Notes under the pieces: model-generated
Database searches by the model: none
What the model saw: the letters and a program-made list of their open reading frames with translations, nothing else
What the model was told of the DNA's origin: nothing
NCBI GenBank assembly: GCA_018398765.1
Contig: JAHBMJ010000071.1
Coordinates: forward strand, 1 to 58,242
Length of the DNA stretch: 58,242 bases
Direction: 5' to 3'
Source of the DNA: Chromera velia
Taxonomy: Eukaryota; Sar; Chromeraceae
Shown here: piece after piece, positions 1 through 10,688 of the stretch
How the letters are laid out: each line of letters opens with the position of its first letter
How positions within the stretch are numbered: the stretch's first letter is position 1
Made by a program: the position numbers and the translations under genes

Positions 1-624
1 AAGACCTCTCTTGTTTTTACCGCAGTCAAAGACCCCAAGATGGTTGTTTTCCATGATGGGTCTTATTCTCTCCAGAAGTGTGAAGGGCGATGGGGAAACA
101 AAGCTTACCTTGTAGATCAGACAGAACAGGTAGACAGAGAAAGGATTTATGCTTTAAGAAAGAGCAACTTTTTTATGTGGAAGAGTACAAGAGTGAAGCG
201 AAAGCTGATTTCAAGCACTTCGTTGGAGACAGTTGCATCTGCAGAGAGCGTAAAGAAAGCTTTTGCTTGGGAGGATCTGGCAGAGGCGCTTTGGTGTAAG
301 AAAGTGCCGATTGAATTCGTGACGGATTCCGGGCCGTTGATGGATCAGCTAGAGTCTGGACAGGCAAAGGCAGAGCCCGCTATGAATGGTCTTCTTGCTT
401 ATGTCAGGCAGGAATTGCGTCGTCTGCGTTCCCGTGTGTACTGGTGCAGGACTAGTGACATGAGGGCAGATAGACAGACCAAGCTCATGTTAGAGCGTTG
501 CAATGATGACGTTCCTTCCACTGTGAGAGTTGAGAAGAAAGAGAAAGCAGGAGCACGTGTTAACAAGATTGACTTTGCGAAGCGATCGAGCATGTGCATG
601 AGAGTCAGTCGGAGTTGTGGGTAG
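1..624 (+). CDS. Ty1/copia Pol polyprotein, C-terminal RNase H domain (partial)
   Basis: The frame is open from the first base of the window, so this is the 3' end of a longer gene. It matches the RNase H domain that closes copia-type Pol, which degrades the RNA strand of the RNA/DNA hybrid during reverse transcription. Visible landmarks are the first catalytic Asp in FHDGSYS, the segment KSTRVKRKLISSTSLETVAS holding the catalytic Glu, the Asp of VTDSGPL, and the closing DMRADRQTK, which corresponds to the family's usual ADxLTK. About 50 residues follow before the stop at 622-624. A polypurine-like run and a candidate LTR lie just downstream, as expected for a plus-strand copia element whose gag, integrase and RT lie left of the window. 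No internal stop is present, so this copy may be fairly young. Assignment to copia rather than another LTR family rests on these motifs and gene order. Confidence 0.75.
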   Translation, partial: KTSLVFTAVKDPKMVVFHDGSYSLQKCEGRWGNKAYLVDQTEQVDRERIYALRKSNFFMWKSTRVKRKLISSTSLETVASAESVKKAFAWEDLAEALWCKKVPIEFVTDSGPLMDQLESGQAKAEPAMNGLLAYVRQELRRLRSRVYWCRTSDMRADRQTKLMLERCNDDVPSTVRVEKKEKAGARVNKIDFAKRSSMCMRVSRSCG

Positions 625-675
625 ACAGGCAGCTCTGTATTTGTTCCTTTGTCTGTGCCTCAGTCAGGGGGTGAT

Positions 676-1196
676 TGTTGAGCTACCATGTCTGAAGTGC
701 CCGCCGCCATACGCGCCGCCTTATAGATTGATGAGCCATGCCAAGCTACATGCATGCATGTGCATGCTTCTTCATGCAATTTGAATTAATTGCAATCAAT
801 AGTAGCATGCTCATAAAATGCAATGAGATGAAACGGCTGAACAATGAAAGGAACGGGAATATGCAATGCATCCTGTCCTTCAGTCTTTCCCTGTAAGAAG
901 ATCTTAAGAGACTCTAATGATAAGCTTCTAGTTGATAAGATCTAGTGGCTTCTAGGGTCTTTCAAGGGCGACCTAGTATAATTTTGTAACTTAGTAATTG
1001 GATAAAATAGGGAGGGAGGGAGGGCAAAGAAAGAACCGAGAGGAAAGGAACGCAACCACCCGGTTCGAACTCAAAACAAATGAGAGAGTAGGAGAAGAGA
1101 GAAAGAGCGAGCCCGATTCAAGAAATGAGGAGAGACTTGGGAGAAAACGAATTTTTGGGCTAAAACGGTCTCAGCGTGCGGTTCTGAAAATTTAGT
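676..1196 (+). repeat. Candidate 3' LTR of the copia element (right edge unresolved)
   Basis: The sequence opens with TGTTGAGCTACC at 676, preceded by the purine-rich run CAGGGGGTGAT, which fits a polypurine tract next to a TGTTG LTR start. It lies about 50 bases after the Pol stop codon, the usual place for a 3' LTR. The second LTR is outside the window, so the right edge cannot be set by comparison. The given end is only where sequence character changes to the GC-rich stretch. Confidence 0.45.
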
Positions 1197-1204
1197 ATAA
1201 CGCG

Positions 1205-1510
1205 AGACACACCCAGCATGCCGGCGCGGCCAGGGTGGCCGCAAGGCGCGCCGGGGAGCGTTTTACCCTCTGACAACGCTGCAACATTTAGCTGGGGCCT
1301 CTCAAAAAATTGAAATCGTGCTTAGGGAGAGTGAGTTCCACAGATGATATGAGAATTATTGCGCAAGGTTGCGCGCACCCTCTGGCCCGTGATAATCGGG
1401 CCCAGACGCCGCGGAATATCGCGGAACCTGTGCGTGGCAACGCCGCCTGCTCGCGCGGCGGCCCGGGCCGCGCGCGCAAGGCTTGCCCAGCCGTCGCGCC
1501 TAACTCGCCT
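1205..1510. other. GC-rich palindrome-containing island, no gene
   Basis: This stretch is much richer in G and C than its surroundings and holds several short inverted repeats, for example GCGGCCAGGGTGGCCGC near 1225 and CGCGGAATATCGCG near 1412. An open frame crosses it but shows no recognisable domain. Similar GC islands occur near 17.9, 46.9, 49.1, 49.95 and 52.7 kb. Confidence 0.4.
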
Positions 1511-4500
1511 GTGCCTTATGCTCTAGAAAGCAAGCCCTCCCCGCATATCAAGATGGCCGCAAGCTTCCCAATGCAAGGTCTTACATCTCCCCAGTTTTCC
1601 ATGCATCTATCTAACCTTTCGTACTCCCCTGAAAGAAAGAACGAGACGGAAATGCTAGACAGAAAGAGCAACAGAGAGCAGGACACAGTCAGGCCTGCGC
1701 GGTATTCGTGCAGTCACATACACGCATGCATCTCCACACCGATGCATGGCATTGTGCTTGCAGTCGTTTACTTTACTCTTTTTTTTTTTTCATCTCTCTC
1801 TCTTTCGCTCTTTTACTTTTCACTCCCGCTTTGCTTTTCCCTCGATCTTTGTTTTTTTTCTTTTTCCAAAGCGCTGGTTTTGTACCAATGCGGCAAAGCC
1901 AGACGAGCCAACGCGGCTATATGGAGTCAAAAGCAGAAGGATATACACTTTCAACAATACACTCTGCATGATAAGAGTACGTTTTGATGCTGCCAGTAGA
2001 AAAGGCAGCCACAGCAAGAAGCTAGAGAAGCAAATAGCTGAAACTGGGAAAAGAAAAGGGCAGACCAATATTGACCTTTTACAGAGCAATAAACAGACTC
2101 AGAAGGACATACGCAGCCAACCAAAGAAGTCGCAGATCAAAAGTTCAGGCATGCACGTACGCATATATACATTCCCACCACATCAGATCTTCATATTCTA
2201 AACCATCCACGTAAACGGGACAGTATGAGAGGTCACCGGAAAGCAGTAAAACAGAAAGCAGAGACGGGACTAATATAAAAATTCTAAGAGTGACAGACAG
2301 GCTCATTCCAACAAATCTCCACTCTCCAAACTCTTGTGTAGTTCCACCGTTTCCTTTTTCTCTCGTTTTTCTTTCATGCTGCCTTCGTTTCGCTTGAAGC
2401 GGGACGGAAAAACAAAGCTGTACCTCCCACACCTCCGTGGTCTTAAAACAAAGATGCAGGTCGAACACCACCAACAACAAAGTGATCGAAAAGAAAGAGG
2501 CGGAACTGGCGGAAGGAAAGAGGTAGCCAACTCTGTTTCCCAACTTTGTTTCGCCTTCTCTCACTCTCTCTCTCTCTCTCTCTCTCTTTCTTTCTCAGAC
2601 CGGCTTGCTGGAAAGAAGTGGGAGACAGACAGAATAGTATGCCTGTAAGAGATCCCCTTCCATTTCTCTTTTCTGAATGCAAGTGATGGGCAGACGGAGG
2701 TTCAAGCAAAACGTAAAGAGACGGAGAAAACAGAGGACGGTAGTAGAAAGCCTCACGCACACATATGTTCACACACAATATTATTTATTCACATCTTCTA
2801 TCTTACTCCCTTCCCGAAGACTGCATGTGCGTCTGTTCGCTTGTTGTCAACAATACCGTAGATCGACTGAACACACAAGAACAGACATTAACAAATGAAC
2901 GGCACCCGGTCAGACTTATTGGAGGGAGACGCCTGCCGGCACACCATCTGGCTCCATACAGATGCATACGCAGAGACGGCTGGCTCTACTAAGGCCGCCA
3001 TCCAGGGCTCCCATCAACTCCCATGGTGCGAGGAGGAGGGGCAATACCCAAAGAACCCAGAGGGTCTCCAAAGCACCGGCATCCCCCTGCAGGAAGAAGA
3101 TGCAGAACGGACATCAAGACATGTACGGGCTGTCCCCTCGCTTTTTCTTTTTTTTTCTTTTTCGTTCAACAGATATCTCTTTCAAGATTTCTTCTCTTTT
3201 TGGTCCTCCTCTACTCATTCTCTCTTTGCCTTTTCCAGTCTCTTTTTCTTAAAAGAGGAAACCAGGTATAACCCGAAATGTTTCAAATCAGCAGAAGGAA
3301 ACGAGAAGAAGACAACGAATGAAGGCGTCCCCTTGTGCGCTCATGCTTTCAGCCATACGAGGGGTCTAACTCCTAAGCCACGCACAAAGAAGAGAAGCCG
3401 AGAGAGAAGAAAGGTCACTCTTTCAAGGGAGTTCCAGAAGTTTCGAATGTGTGGCACGTGTGGCGCTCGACTTATCGTTCTCACAGTCTGTCTCTTTGAT
3501 GCTCAGCTTTGCATTGAGCTCAATCCTTCTCCTAAGTTCAGTGCAGGGGTGTAAGGGCGGTCTCAGGCAGTCGTGGGCACGCGCAGGCATAAGCACATGG
3601 CGGCGACAATCAGGCAGTCCTCTGCCCGTGTCTCATATATAGCTGACGTAGGGGTAGGCAATCGACTTCGAGTTCTCGTTAACAGAAGGGTTCGGCCATC
3701 TTGTCGAGCATAAACATATTTTGCATATGTCAGTAGCTACATAAAGGGAGGGAGAGAAGGGACCGGACATATTGCAGACTGCTCCGCTGGTCTCTTTTTA
3801 TCTCATCTCTTCTTTCTGTCTCGTTTCATCCCCTTGCTGTTCCTTTCGACATATGTACTGGCATGAACTCTCAACTCTGGACAAAAGACGCTCCAGTCAC
3901 ACTCAGTCGCTAGTACTTCGCATGCTCTCAGCCAGCCTCGATTCGATTCGCCCCCTTACCCCGAAGCAACCCCCCTCTCCTCCTCTTTCCCCCCCTTTTT
4001 CCCTCCCCTTCCCTTCTCCTTTATCCTTTGTTTTCACCCCTTTCCCCCATGACCCGCTTTGCCCTTTCGGATCCCTGTTAAAAATTTTGCTGGCGCCGGC
4101 AAGAGATGAGGCGGCAGCTGCCGTGTACCCTATTCTGTCTCTCAGTAGGTCTGCCGCGACCCTTCTGTCTCTCTTGCCTTCGAGGGCAGGCTTGATGTCA
4201 TTTTGTACCCCTTCCTTGCTTCTTCTTCCTTCCTACTCCAGGCTCGCTGCATCGGCATCCCAGAGCAGAAGGCCCTCCCCGGCTGGCACACCGGCCGTCA
4301 CTGTGTTATTCTATGTGGTACGCCGCCATCCGTCCCTTCTATCTGTTTAACATGCAACCAGAGTCTTGCACACCTGATCAAACGGCCACTGATTGAACGA
4401 TCCACAAAATAGACGGACAGCCAGAAGCGACAAGCTCACTCTTGGAAGAAAATGGCAGCATTGCAGATATATAGAGAGACAAAAGGCGCGTCTTCCTGTT

Positions 4501-4517
4501 TTTGGACACTGTCGAAG
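1511..4517. other. Intergenic stretch without a supported gene
   Basis: Open frames here are short and rich in Phe, Ser and Leu because of pyrimidine tracts (around 1770-1865, 3140-3250 and 3960-4060). A CT dinucleotide run lies at 2561-2597. Two segments look slightly more gene-like: 2895-3125, followed by a pyrimidine tract, and about 4243-4350, preceded by a pyrimidine tract ending in CAG. They could be exons of an unknown plus-strand gene, but I recognise no domain and cannot link them. Confidence 0.35.
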
Positions 4518-4526
4518 GACCAGTCC
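4518..4526. repeat. Target-site duplication, left copy
   Basis: GACCAGTCC immediately precedes the left end of the 4527-5536 element and is repeated without change at 5537-5545. Nine bases is the typical length for Mutator-like transposons. Confidence 0.6.
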
Positions 4527-5536
4527 CTAGGGTATTTGACTGTTTTAATTACGATTAAGATTCCATAGGTAAAATTATATAAAACACATAATAAAAAACA
4601 TAAATTATTCAAACATTTCAGGCTGAAGGAACGTAGTTCTTCTTAAAAAGCTTAAATCTAGTGAAATTAAACATGATTACGGGCGAAACTAATTATATAC
4701 CCCCCCCTTTATAATATGTCTCTTACAACTGATTACGGATTATGAGATTACGGTATGTTTTATAAAAGGCCATCAATAATTTTTTGATATCGTAGATGCT
4801 AAAAAAATAAATCTAGTCACCCACGGGAGGTGGAAGGACAGGGCTTCCCGCTGTAGCTCACACAGAAGACAATGAAAAGTATTCTGTTCTTGTGCAGTCT
4901 TTTGAACGTCCAGCAGGGGCAAGAGGAGGAGGAGACACTGACGGAATGGACCTTGAGTTTTGTTTGACTACTCGGCCTCTTCCGGGCGGGCGTAGAGCAA
5001 CAGCAGCTGCATCGAATCAGGTTAGACTGCAACTTAAAATCCGTTTGGACACTGTTGGTCTTGCGTCTGTTTTCTTTTGGATGCACCATGTGAAAGTGGT
5101 GGGGAAAAGTCTGTTTATGGACGAAGATGAGCTGCTAAAAGTTAAGGAAGCGTTCAAGGAGCTCCTTGCTAAGGACTCTGATGTTGTGATGGGTGTTGTA
5201 ATTGAAGTCTAGTGATGACACTATCGCATTGTGACGGTTTGATTTTGTTTTTTGAAGGAAGGTCCAAGGGGGGGGGGGTGTTTACTCTATTTTACTACAT
5301 ATTACAGATTACAAGTTTACGAGCCCTTTCTAGACATCACCTAGAGACAGAACTTTAATCGCAGATTGCGAGCTAACCAGTGAGCACTTTGATAATATTT
5401 TGACTTTGTTTGAAGTAATTTAATGCAATGAGTCCTAAAAAAATGGTTTTTAATGTAGGGGTGATGTTTAACACTAACATAATCTATGTATAACCCCTAA
5501 AAGTCATAGAATAATATTTTAAGTCGTCTATCCTAG
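4527..5536. mobile_element. Mutator-like (MULE-type) non-autonomous DNA element, 1,010 bp
   Basis: The left end reads CTAGGGTATTTGACT and the reverse complement of the right end reads CTAGGATAGACGACT, an imperfect terminal inverted repeat. Both ends are abutted by the same 9-bp sequence GACCAGTCC. The interior is AT-rich at both flanks and carries a G/C-balanced open frame in the middle (4892-5212). No transposase is encoded, so movement would need an enzyme supplied elsewhere. The 9-bp duplication points to the Mutator superfamily. The TIR is short for that group, so the class is less sure than the insertion itself. Confidence 0.6.
4892..5212 (+). CDS. Unrecognised open frame inside the MULE-type element
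   Basis: This 106-codon frame sits in the middle of the 4527-5536 element, between AT-rich flanks. The N-terminal half is Gly/Arg-rich. The C-terminal half, about residues 50-106, reads like ordinary soluble protein with mixed hydrophobic and charged residues and ends DVVMGVVIEV. The true start may lie further upstream, since the frame could begin after a splice acceptor near 4899. I recognise no family. It could be a host gene fragment captured by the element (Pack-MULE style), a remnant of an element-encoded protein, or chance. Base composition unlike the element's flanks favours capture, but only weakly. Confidence 0.3.
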   Translation: MQSFERPAGARGGGDTDGMDLEFCLTTRPLPGGRRATAAASNQVRLQLKIRLDTVGLASVFFWMHHVKVVGKSLFMDEDELLKVKEAFKELLAKDSDVVMGVVIEV

Positions 5537-5545
5537 GACCAGTCC
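5537..5545. repeat. Target-site duplication, right copy
   Basis: GACCAGTCC follows the right end of the 1,010-bp element and matches 4518-4526 exactly. Removing the element and one copy would restore an uninterrupted flank. Confidence 0.6.
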
Positions 5546-5580
5546 AGACAAACCCATGTGTTTGCGGGCCACAAAGGTGG

Positions 5581-5847
5581 TCAGCCTCGCGCAGACAAGC
5601 AAGCAACCAACAGGAAAGACAAGTGAAGGTGATCAGCCGACATTCGTCCGGAAGACGGAGACAGTTGCAGAATCAAAAGGCATAAAAAAAGCACTCTACT
5701 GGCCATTTGGATTGCGATCTGCTCATAAGCGGCATTCTCAATGAAATCAAGCTCCTCGAAAGTCCAAGCAACATCAAGCAACATCTCCACAATCAGCTTT
5801 AGCGACCTCCAACAATCTTTAGGATCTCCACCCAAGGACAAAGGCAA
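5581..5847 (-). pseudogene. Possible decayed exon or transposon fragment
   Basis: The minus-strand frame reads as plausible protein over roughly 50 residues, including WTFEELDFIENAAYEQ, and can be extended upstream to about 5977 through a single stop codon. A plus-strand frame at 5741-5977 overlaps it and is less protein-like. No domain is recognised and no clean splice pair supports it. I list it because its amino-acid composition differs from the low-complexity frames around it. Confidence 0.2.
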
Positions 5848-6054
5848 AGTCCAGGATCAGACTCGAAGGGGGTCTCCGAAAGAGGACCCCAGGCAGCTTG
5901 GGATGCAAGGGGATGCTGAATTCCTCCAGTTACGGTCTTTGCCTGGCCGTGCCAGTATCGTTGCAATCGGATTTTAACTGTTACATAAAGAGACAGATCT
6001 GATCTCTATCATAGATTGAAGCAAAACAAGAGTTGACACTCATCGAGCTGAGCG

Positions 6055-6546
6055 GTCACCACAATGCTTTGTCTCCCCTGTCCGGCCACCTTATGGCGTC
6101 CAGACAGAAGGTAAAGCGAGGACAATAGCCTTAGGGAAATTTTAGAGAATGAACGTGAGCAACACTTATTCAGGCAACAGTTTACAGAAGGTTTAGCTCT
6201 ACAGCGATCTGGGATTCCAATCAGCTGGGTTCATTCTATCATTACATAATTTCTACTTATACTTAAAAGTTCTCTCTGTTCCCCTCTCTCAGAGTCTCAG
6301 ACTCCCGATCTATGACAAACTTGAACAGACATTAGCCTCAAACGATCCTATCTGTTGCTCAAGTGACATGTTGCTTGAATGCGAACATTGCGAAGGTCAG
6401 ACTGGGTTAGACTTGACTTCGATCGACGCGCGCACAACACGTACGAAGCAAAGCGTGGCGGCGGAATGTGGCATAGCACGCTGGCTCACTCAGTCACGGC
6501 ACATGCGAAGGCTCAAAGGGCAGCGCCACAGGGTAGCACTCCACAG
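6055..6546 (+). repeat. Dispersed repeat A, copy 1
   Basis: About 490 bp shared, in the same orientation, with 10689-12100 (minus an insertion) and 12110-12576. Shared landmarks are GTCACCACAATGCTTTGTC at the left, TGTTGCTTGAATGCGAACAT in the middle and GTAGCACTCCACA (copy 2 GTAGGACTCCACA) at the right. The unit could start with TG and end with CA, which would suit an LTR, but no coding region or clear target duplication accompanies it. Confidence 0.65.
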
Positions 6547-6727
6547 TGGATCTAGCCTACTATAATGCTAAAATACAACATAAAAAACAGAATGACTGAA
6601 AAACTATTAAAAAGAAAACAATATAAATGTGGTGCATGAATTTTAAATTCAATTGAAGTGGTTAAATTAGGTTAGGGTAGGTTAGAGCCGGATCTTTTAA
6701 TTTAGGCTGTCACAGTGGTGAATTACT

Positions 6728-8212
6728 GGAAAGAGTGGGTCCATTCTGGTAGCTTCAAGCTAGAAGGTGCAGATACAAAAACATGATGGTACGCAACATA
6801 TAGAAACGTCTTTCGAGAGTCTGTCCAATGCAATCACTCACTCTTCACAGAGTCACAATCATTGTGTATAAGCCACATATGGTTGGGTATGACCTGGTCA
6901 CTTCAGATCTACTTTCATACTCTGATCTTATTGCTGGCTTATCTATTTTTCCCATAGTGATGCATCAATCAATTCGATCGTACGTGCTTGCACGTATTTA
7001 TCTGCACGACGCTCGTGGTACGCGCACTTGTGATAGTTTCTGGTCGCTTGACATTATGAGGCGGCGGGACACTGAGACTTCGGTCCGCTGGGGCCGAACT
7101 TCTCACATACCCCCTGTCCTGGCGACTCACCATTCATCCCTTTTTCTTTTTTTTTTTCTCTTGAACATCTCTCGGGGGACCTCTTGCAAATTTGTGCTCA
7201 CTTCTATTCACCCATCGTCACCCACTCATCAGTTGAAGTCACCACTGACACCTTCTATTTTTTTTTTTTTTTCTCTCCCTTTCTTTTCCTTCCGATCTTT
7301 CCTTTTTATTTGTGTAATTGTCTTTTTCTTGGAAGTGCGATTCTCTTTCTTCTGGAATCCTCACTTGTTCTCACAAGTCGGCTTCAATACTTATGTACAT
7401 AAAAGCAGAACCCGGGCGTCTTTGTCAGGATACCTCCATTCCTAGCTAACAATCTAAGCATTGGAGACCGAATTCACATGCAGGTCACTCAAGTCGCCAA
7501 GTGCGCTTTGGCCTCTCTCCTTGCTCCATCAGTCTTCAAACATCTGCGCAAACACCTACGTGCACTGGAAATGATTTGGCGGTTCATTGTACCAAGCCCC
7601 TCTGCCTTTTGTTCACTTCCATCGGCCAGGGCAAGATCTGATCCCCCTTTTCGTTTCCTTCCATCGGAGGCTACAGATGACTGGCCGTCTTTACTCCTCT
7701 CCAGCTATACTGAATCTGTCCATCTCACTCGCAGTCTCAACCAGGTTGTCTTACAAACATCTGTCCACTCTTGTAACTTACCTTGCTCCAATTGTAGCTG
7801 CTTCTTCTTATTGGGCTCTGATGCTGTGTATCATCTTCTGCTGTTTCTGTGCGGGTGACACTGTTTTGGCCATTTCCTCATCTCTGCATGCATGTTCGTG
7901 CAGATCTTCTGTCAGTGAGGCAACTGCCTCTTCCCTTTCATCTTCATCTTTCCTTTCCTTCTCTTTCACTCTTTTTTTTTTCTTCTATGCTTCCTTCTCC
8001 TTCCCAATCCTTTCCATTCTTCTGTTGTGGGGGAAGTCGCAGAGGTAGTTGAAGATCAGTCCGAGAGCAGTCACTCCGCATCATTCCGCTCATCTCTCAC
8101 ATGCATACCTTGCCGCCAGACCTGTTTCTTCTTCTCCCTGCTCAGCGGCCAGAACACACCATCAGTTTGATTCTGAAAGCTCCGGTACTTACCCGACGCA
8201 AGGAGCACCACT
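6728..8212 (+). repeat. Tandem repeat B, unit 1 (about 1,484 bp)
   Basis: First of 2.3 head-to-tail copies with a period of about 1,484 bp (starts at 6728, 8213 and 9696). Each unit begins near GGAAAGA and TCCATTCTGGTAG. An open frame starting at unit offset about 100 (6828 here) is kept over about 92 codons in all three units with few amino-acid changes, but it runs into pyrimidine tracts and matches no known domain. The second half holds long T/C tracts. No terminal inverted repeats were seen. Confidence 0.75.
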
Positions 8213-9695
8213 GGAAAGATTGAGTCCATTCTGGTAGGTTGAAGCTAGAAGGTACAGATACAGAAACATGATGGTATGCAACATATAGAAACGTCTCTCG
8301 AGAGTCTGTCCAATGCAGTCACTCACTCTTCACAGAGTCACAATCATTATGCATAAGCCACATACGGTTGGGTATGACCTGGTCACTTCAGACCTACTCT
8401 CATACTCTGATCTTATTGCTGGCTTATCTATTTTTCCCATAGTGATGCATCAATCAATTCGATCCTACGTATTTGCACGCATTTATCTGCACGACGCTCG
8501 TAGTACGCGCACTCGTGATAGTTTCTGGTCGCTTGACATTATGAGGCGGTGGGACACTGAGACTTCGGTCCGCTGGGGCCGAACTTCTCATATACCCCCT
8601 GTCCCGGCGACTCACCACTCATCCCCTTTTCTTTTTTTTTCTCTTGAATATCTCTCGGTGTACCTCTCATAAATTTATGCTCACTTCTACTCACCTATCG
8701 TTACCCACTCATCAGTTGAAGTCACCACTGACACCTTCTATTTCTCTATTTTTTTCTCTCCCTTTCTTTTCCTTCCGATCTTTCCTTTTTATTTGTATAA
8801 TCGTCTTTTTCTTGCAAGTGCGATTCTCTCTCTTCTAGAATCCTCACTTGTTCTCATAAGTCGGCTTTAATATTTATATATATAAAAGCAGAACCCGGGC
8901 GTCTTTGTCAGGATACCTCCATTCCTAGCTAACAATCTAAGCATTGGAAACTGAATTCACATGCAGGTCACTCAAGTCGCCAAGTGCGCTTTGGCCTCTC
9001 TCCTTGCTCCATCAGTCTTCAAACATCTGCGCAAACACCTGCGTGCACTGGAAATGATTTGGCGGTTCATTGTAGCAAGCCCCTCTGCCTTTCGTTCACT
9101 TCCGTCGGCCAGGGCAAGGTCTGATCCGCCTTTTCGTTTCCTTCCATTGGAGGCTACAGATGACTGGCCGTCTTTACGCCTCTCTAGCTACACTGAATCT
9201 GTCCATCTCACTCGCAGTCTCAACGAGGTTGTCTTACAAACATCTGTCCACTCTTGTAACTTACCTTGCTCCAATTATAGCTGCTTCTTCTTATTAAGCT
9301 CTGATGCTGTGTATCATCTTCTGCTGCTTCTGTGCAGGTGACACTGTTTTGGCCATTTCCTCATCTCTGCATGCATGTTCGTGCAGATCTTCTGTCAGTG
9401 AGGCAACTGCCTCTTCCCTTTCATCTTCATCTTTCCTTTCCTTCTCTTTCACTCTTTTTTTTTTCTTCTATGCTTCCTTCTCCTTTCCAATCCTTTCCAT
9501 TCTTCTGTTGTGGGGGAAGTCGCAGAGGTAGTCGAAGATCAGTCCGAAAGTAGTCACTCTGCATCACTCCGCTCATCTCTCACATGCATACCTTGCCGCC
9601 AGACCTTTTTCTTCTTCTCCCTGCTCAGCGGCCAGAACACGCCATCAGTTTGATTCTAAAAGCTCCGGTTCTTGCCCGACGCAAGGAGCACCACT
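8213..9695 (+). repeat. Tandem repeat B, unit 2
   Basis: This unit is nearly the same length as unit 1 and differs by scattered substitutions and a few small length changes in the pyrimidine tracts. The junction with unit 1 follows GCAAGGAGCACCACT, which also precedes unit 3. Confidence 0.75.
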
Positions 9696-10073
9696 GGAAA
9701 GATTGAGTCCATTCTGGTAGGTTGAAGCTAGAAGGTGCAAATACAGAAACATGATGATATGCAACATATAGAAACGTCTCTTGAAAGTCTGTCCAATGCA
9801 GTCACTCACTCTTCACAGAGTCACAATCATTATGCATAAGCCACATACGGTCGGGTATGATCTGGTCACTTCAGACCTACTCTCATACTCTGATCTTATT
9901 GCTGGCTTATCTATTTTTCCCATAGTGATGCATCAATCAATTCGATCGTACGTATTTGCACGCATTTATCTGCACGATGCTCGTGGTACGCGCACTCATG
10001 ATAGTTTCTGGTCGCTTGACATTATGAGGTGGCGGGACACTGAGACTTCGGTCCGCTGGGGCCGAACTTCTCA
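9696..10073 (+). repeat. Tandem repeat B, unit 3 (truncated)
   Basis: The third unit runs for about 378 bp and stops at GCCGAACTTCTCATA, where AT-rich unrelated sequence begins. The break could be an insertion edge or a deletion. Confidence 0.7.
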
Positions 10074-10688
10074 TAGAATTTATGAAAGATTCATAAAAAA
10101 TTAGTAGGTTAGAAAACATGACAGTTAAACTGTTTTTAATTATAGAGTTTTAAGAAATTTAACATCGTAAGTATCAAATTTAATTAATAAATTTAGGGGT
10201 TGATCATAATAAAATCATGATATTCAGGTAAAATTAGGATCTCATGGTAAGTCAGGTCCATGGAGAAGGGGGATCTTACACGTATCACAGAAAAAAAAAA
10301 ATCAGATTCTGCATGAAGAATTGAGATTTATATTTCCTAGTATATTTCTTTTTCTACAATGGCCTGCAACACCTTGCAACACCTTTGCAACACCCGTGCA
10401 GTAGCTAAACAACAATTGTTTTAAAAAGGATTTTTTTTTAAAAAATCTCTCACAAACTAAGATATGTACATTTTTTTCTTTGCATCTGATACTCCCAGGG
10501 GGGATCAAGGCAACACTGCAAACTAGATATACTCTAAAACGGATCTTGCCGTTTTATACACAGGGCAAAACATCACAAAAATCAGAATAACATATATAAA
10601 TGTGCCTTATAAGCAGGGCTTGCATGCATGAACCTAGGCATGGACTAGTACGTAAGCGGCCGGCTCCGGAAAGGCACTAACGAATAAT
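10074..10688. other. AT-rich stretch, no gene
   Basis: The stretch is AT-rich with A and T runs and three nearby GCAACACC-type words (10368-10396). A related group of GCAACA words followed by a GTTGTTT motif occurs at 29235-29282, hinting at a shared old repeat. No open frame of interest was seen. Confidence 0.4.

Noticed and set aside
1050-1085. tRNA-like GGTTCGAA box
   Set aside because: No matching A-box or cloverleaf could be formed around it.
1708-2201. Overlapping plus-strand frames rich in Phe/Leu/Ser
   Set aside because: They follow pyrimidine tracts and have no domain, splice support or conserved counterpart.
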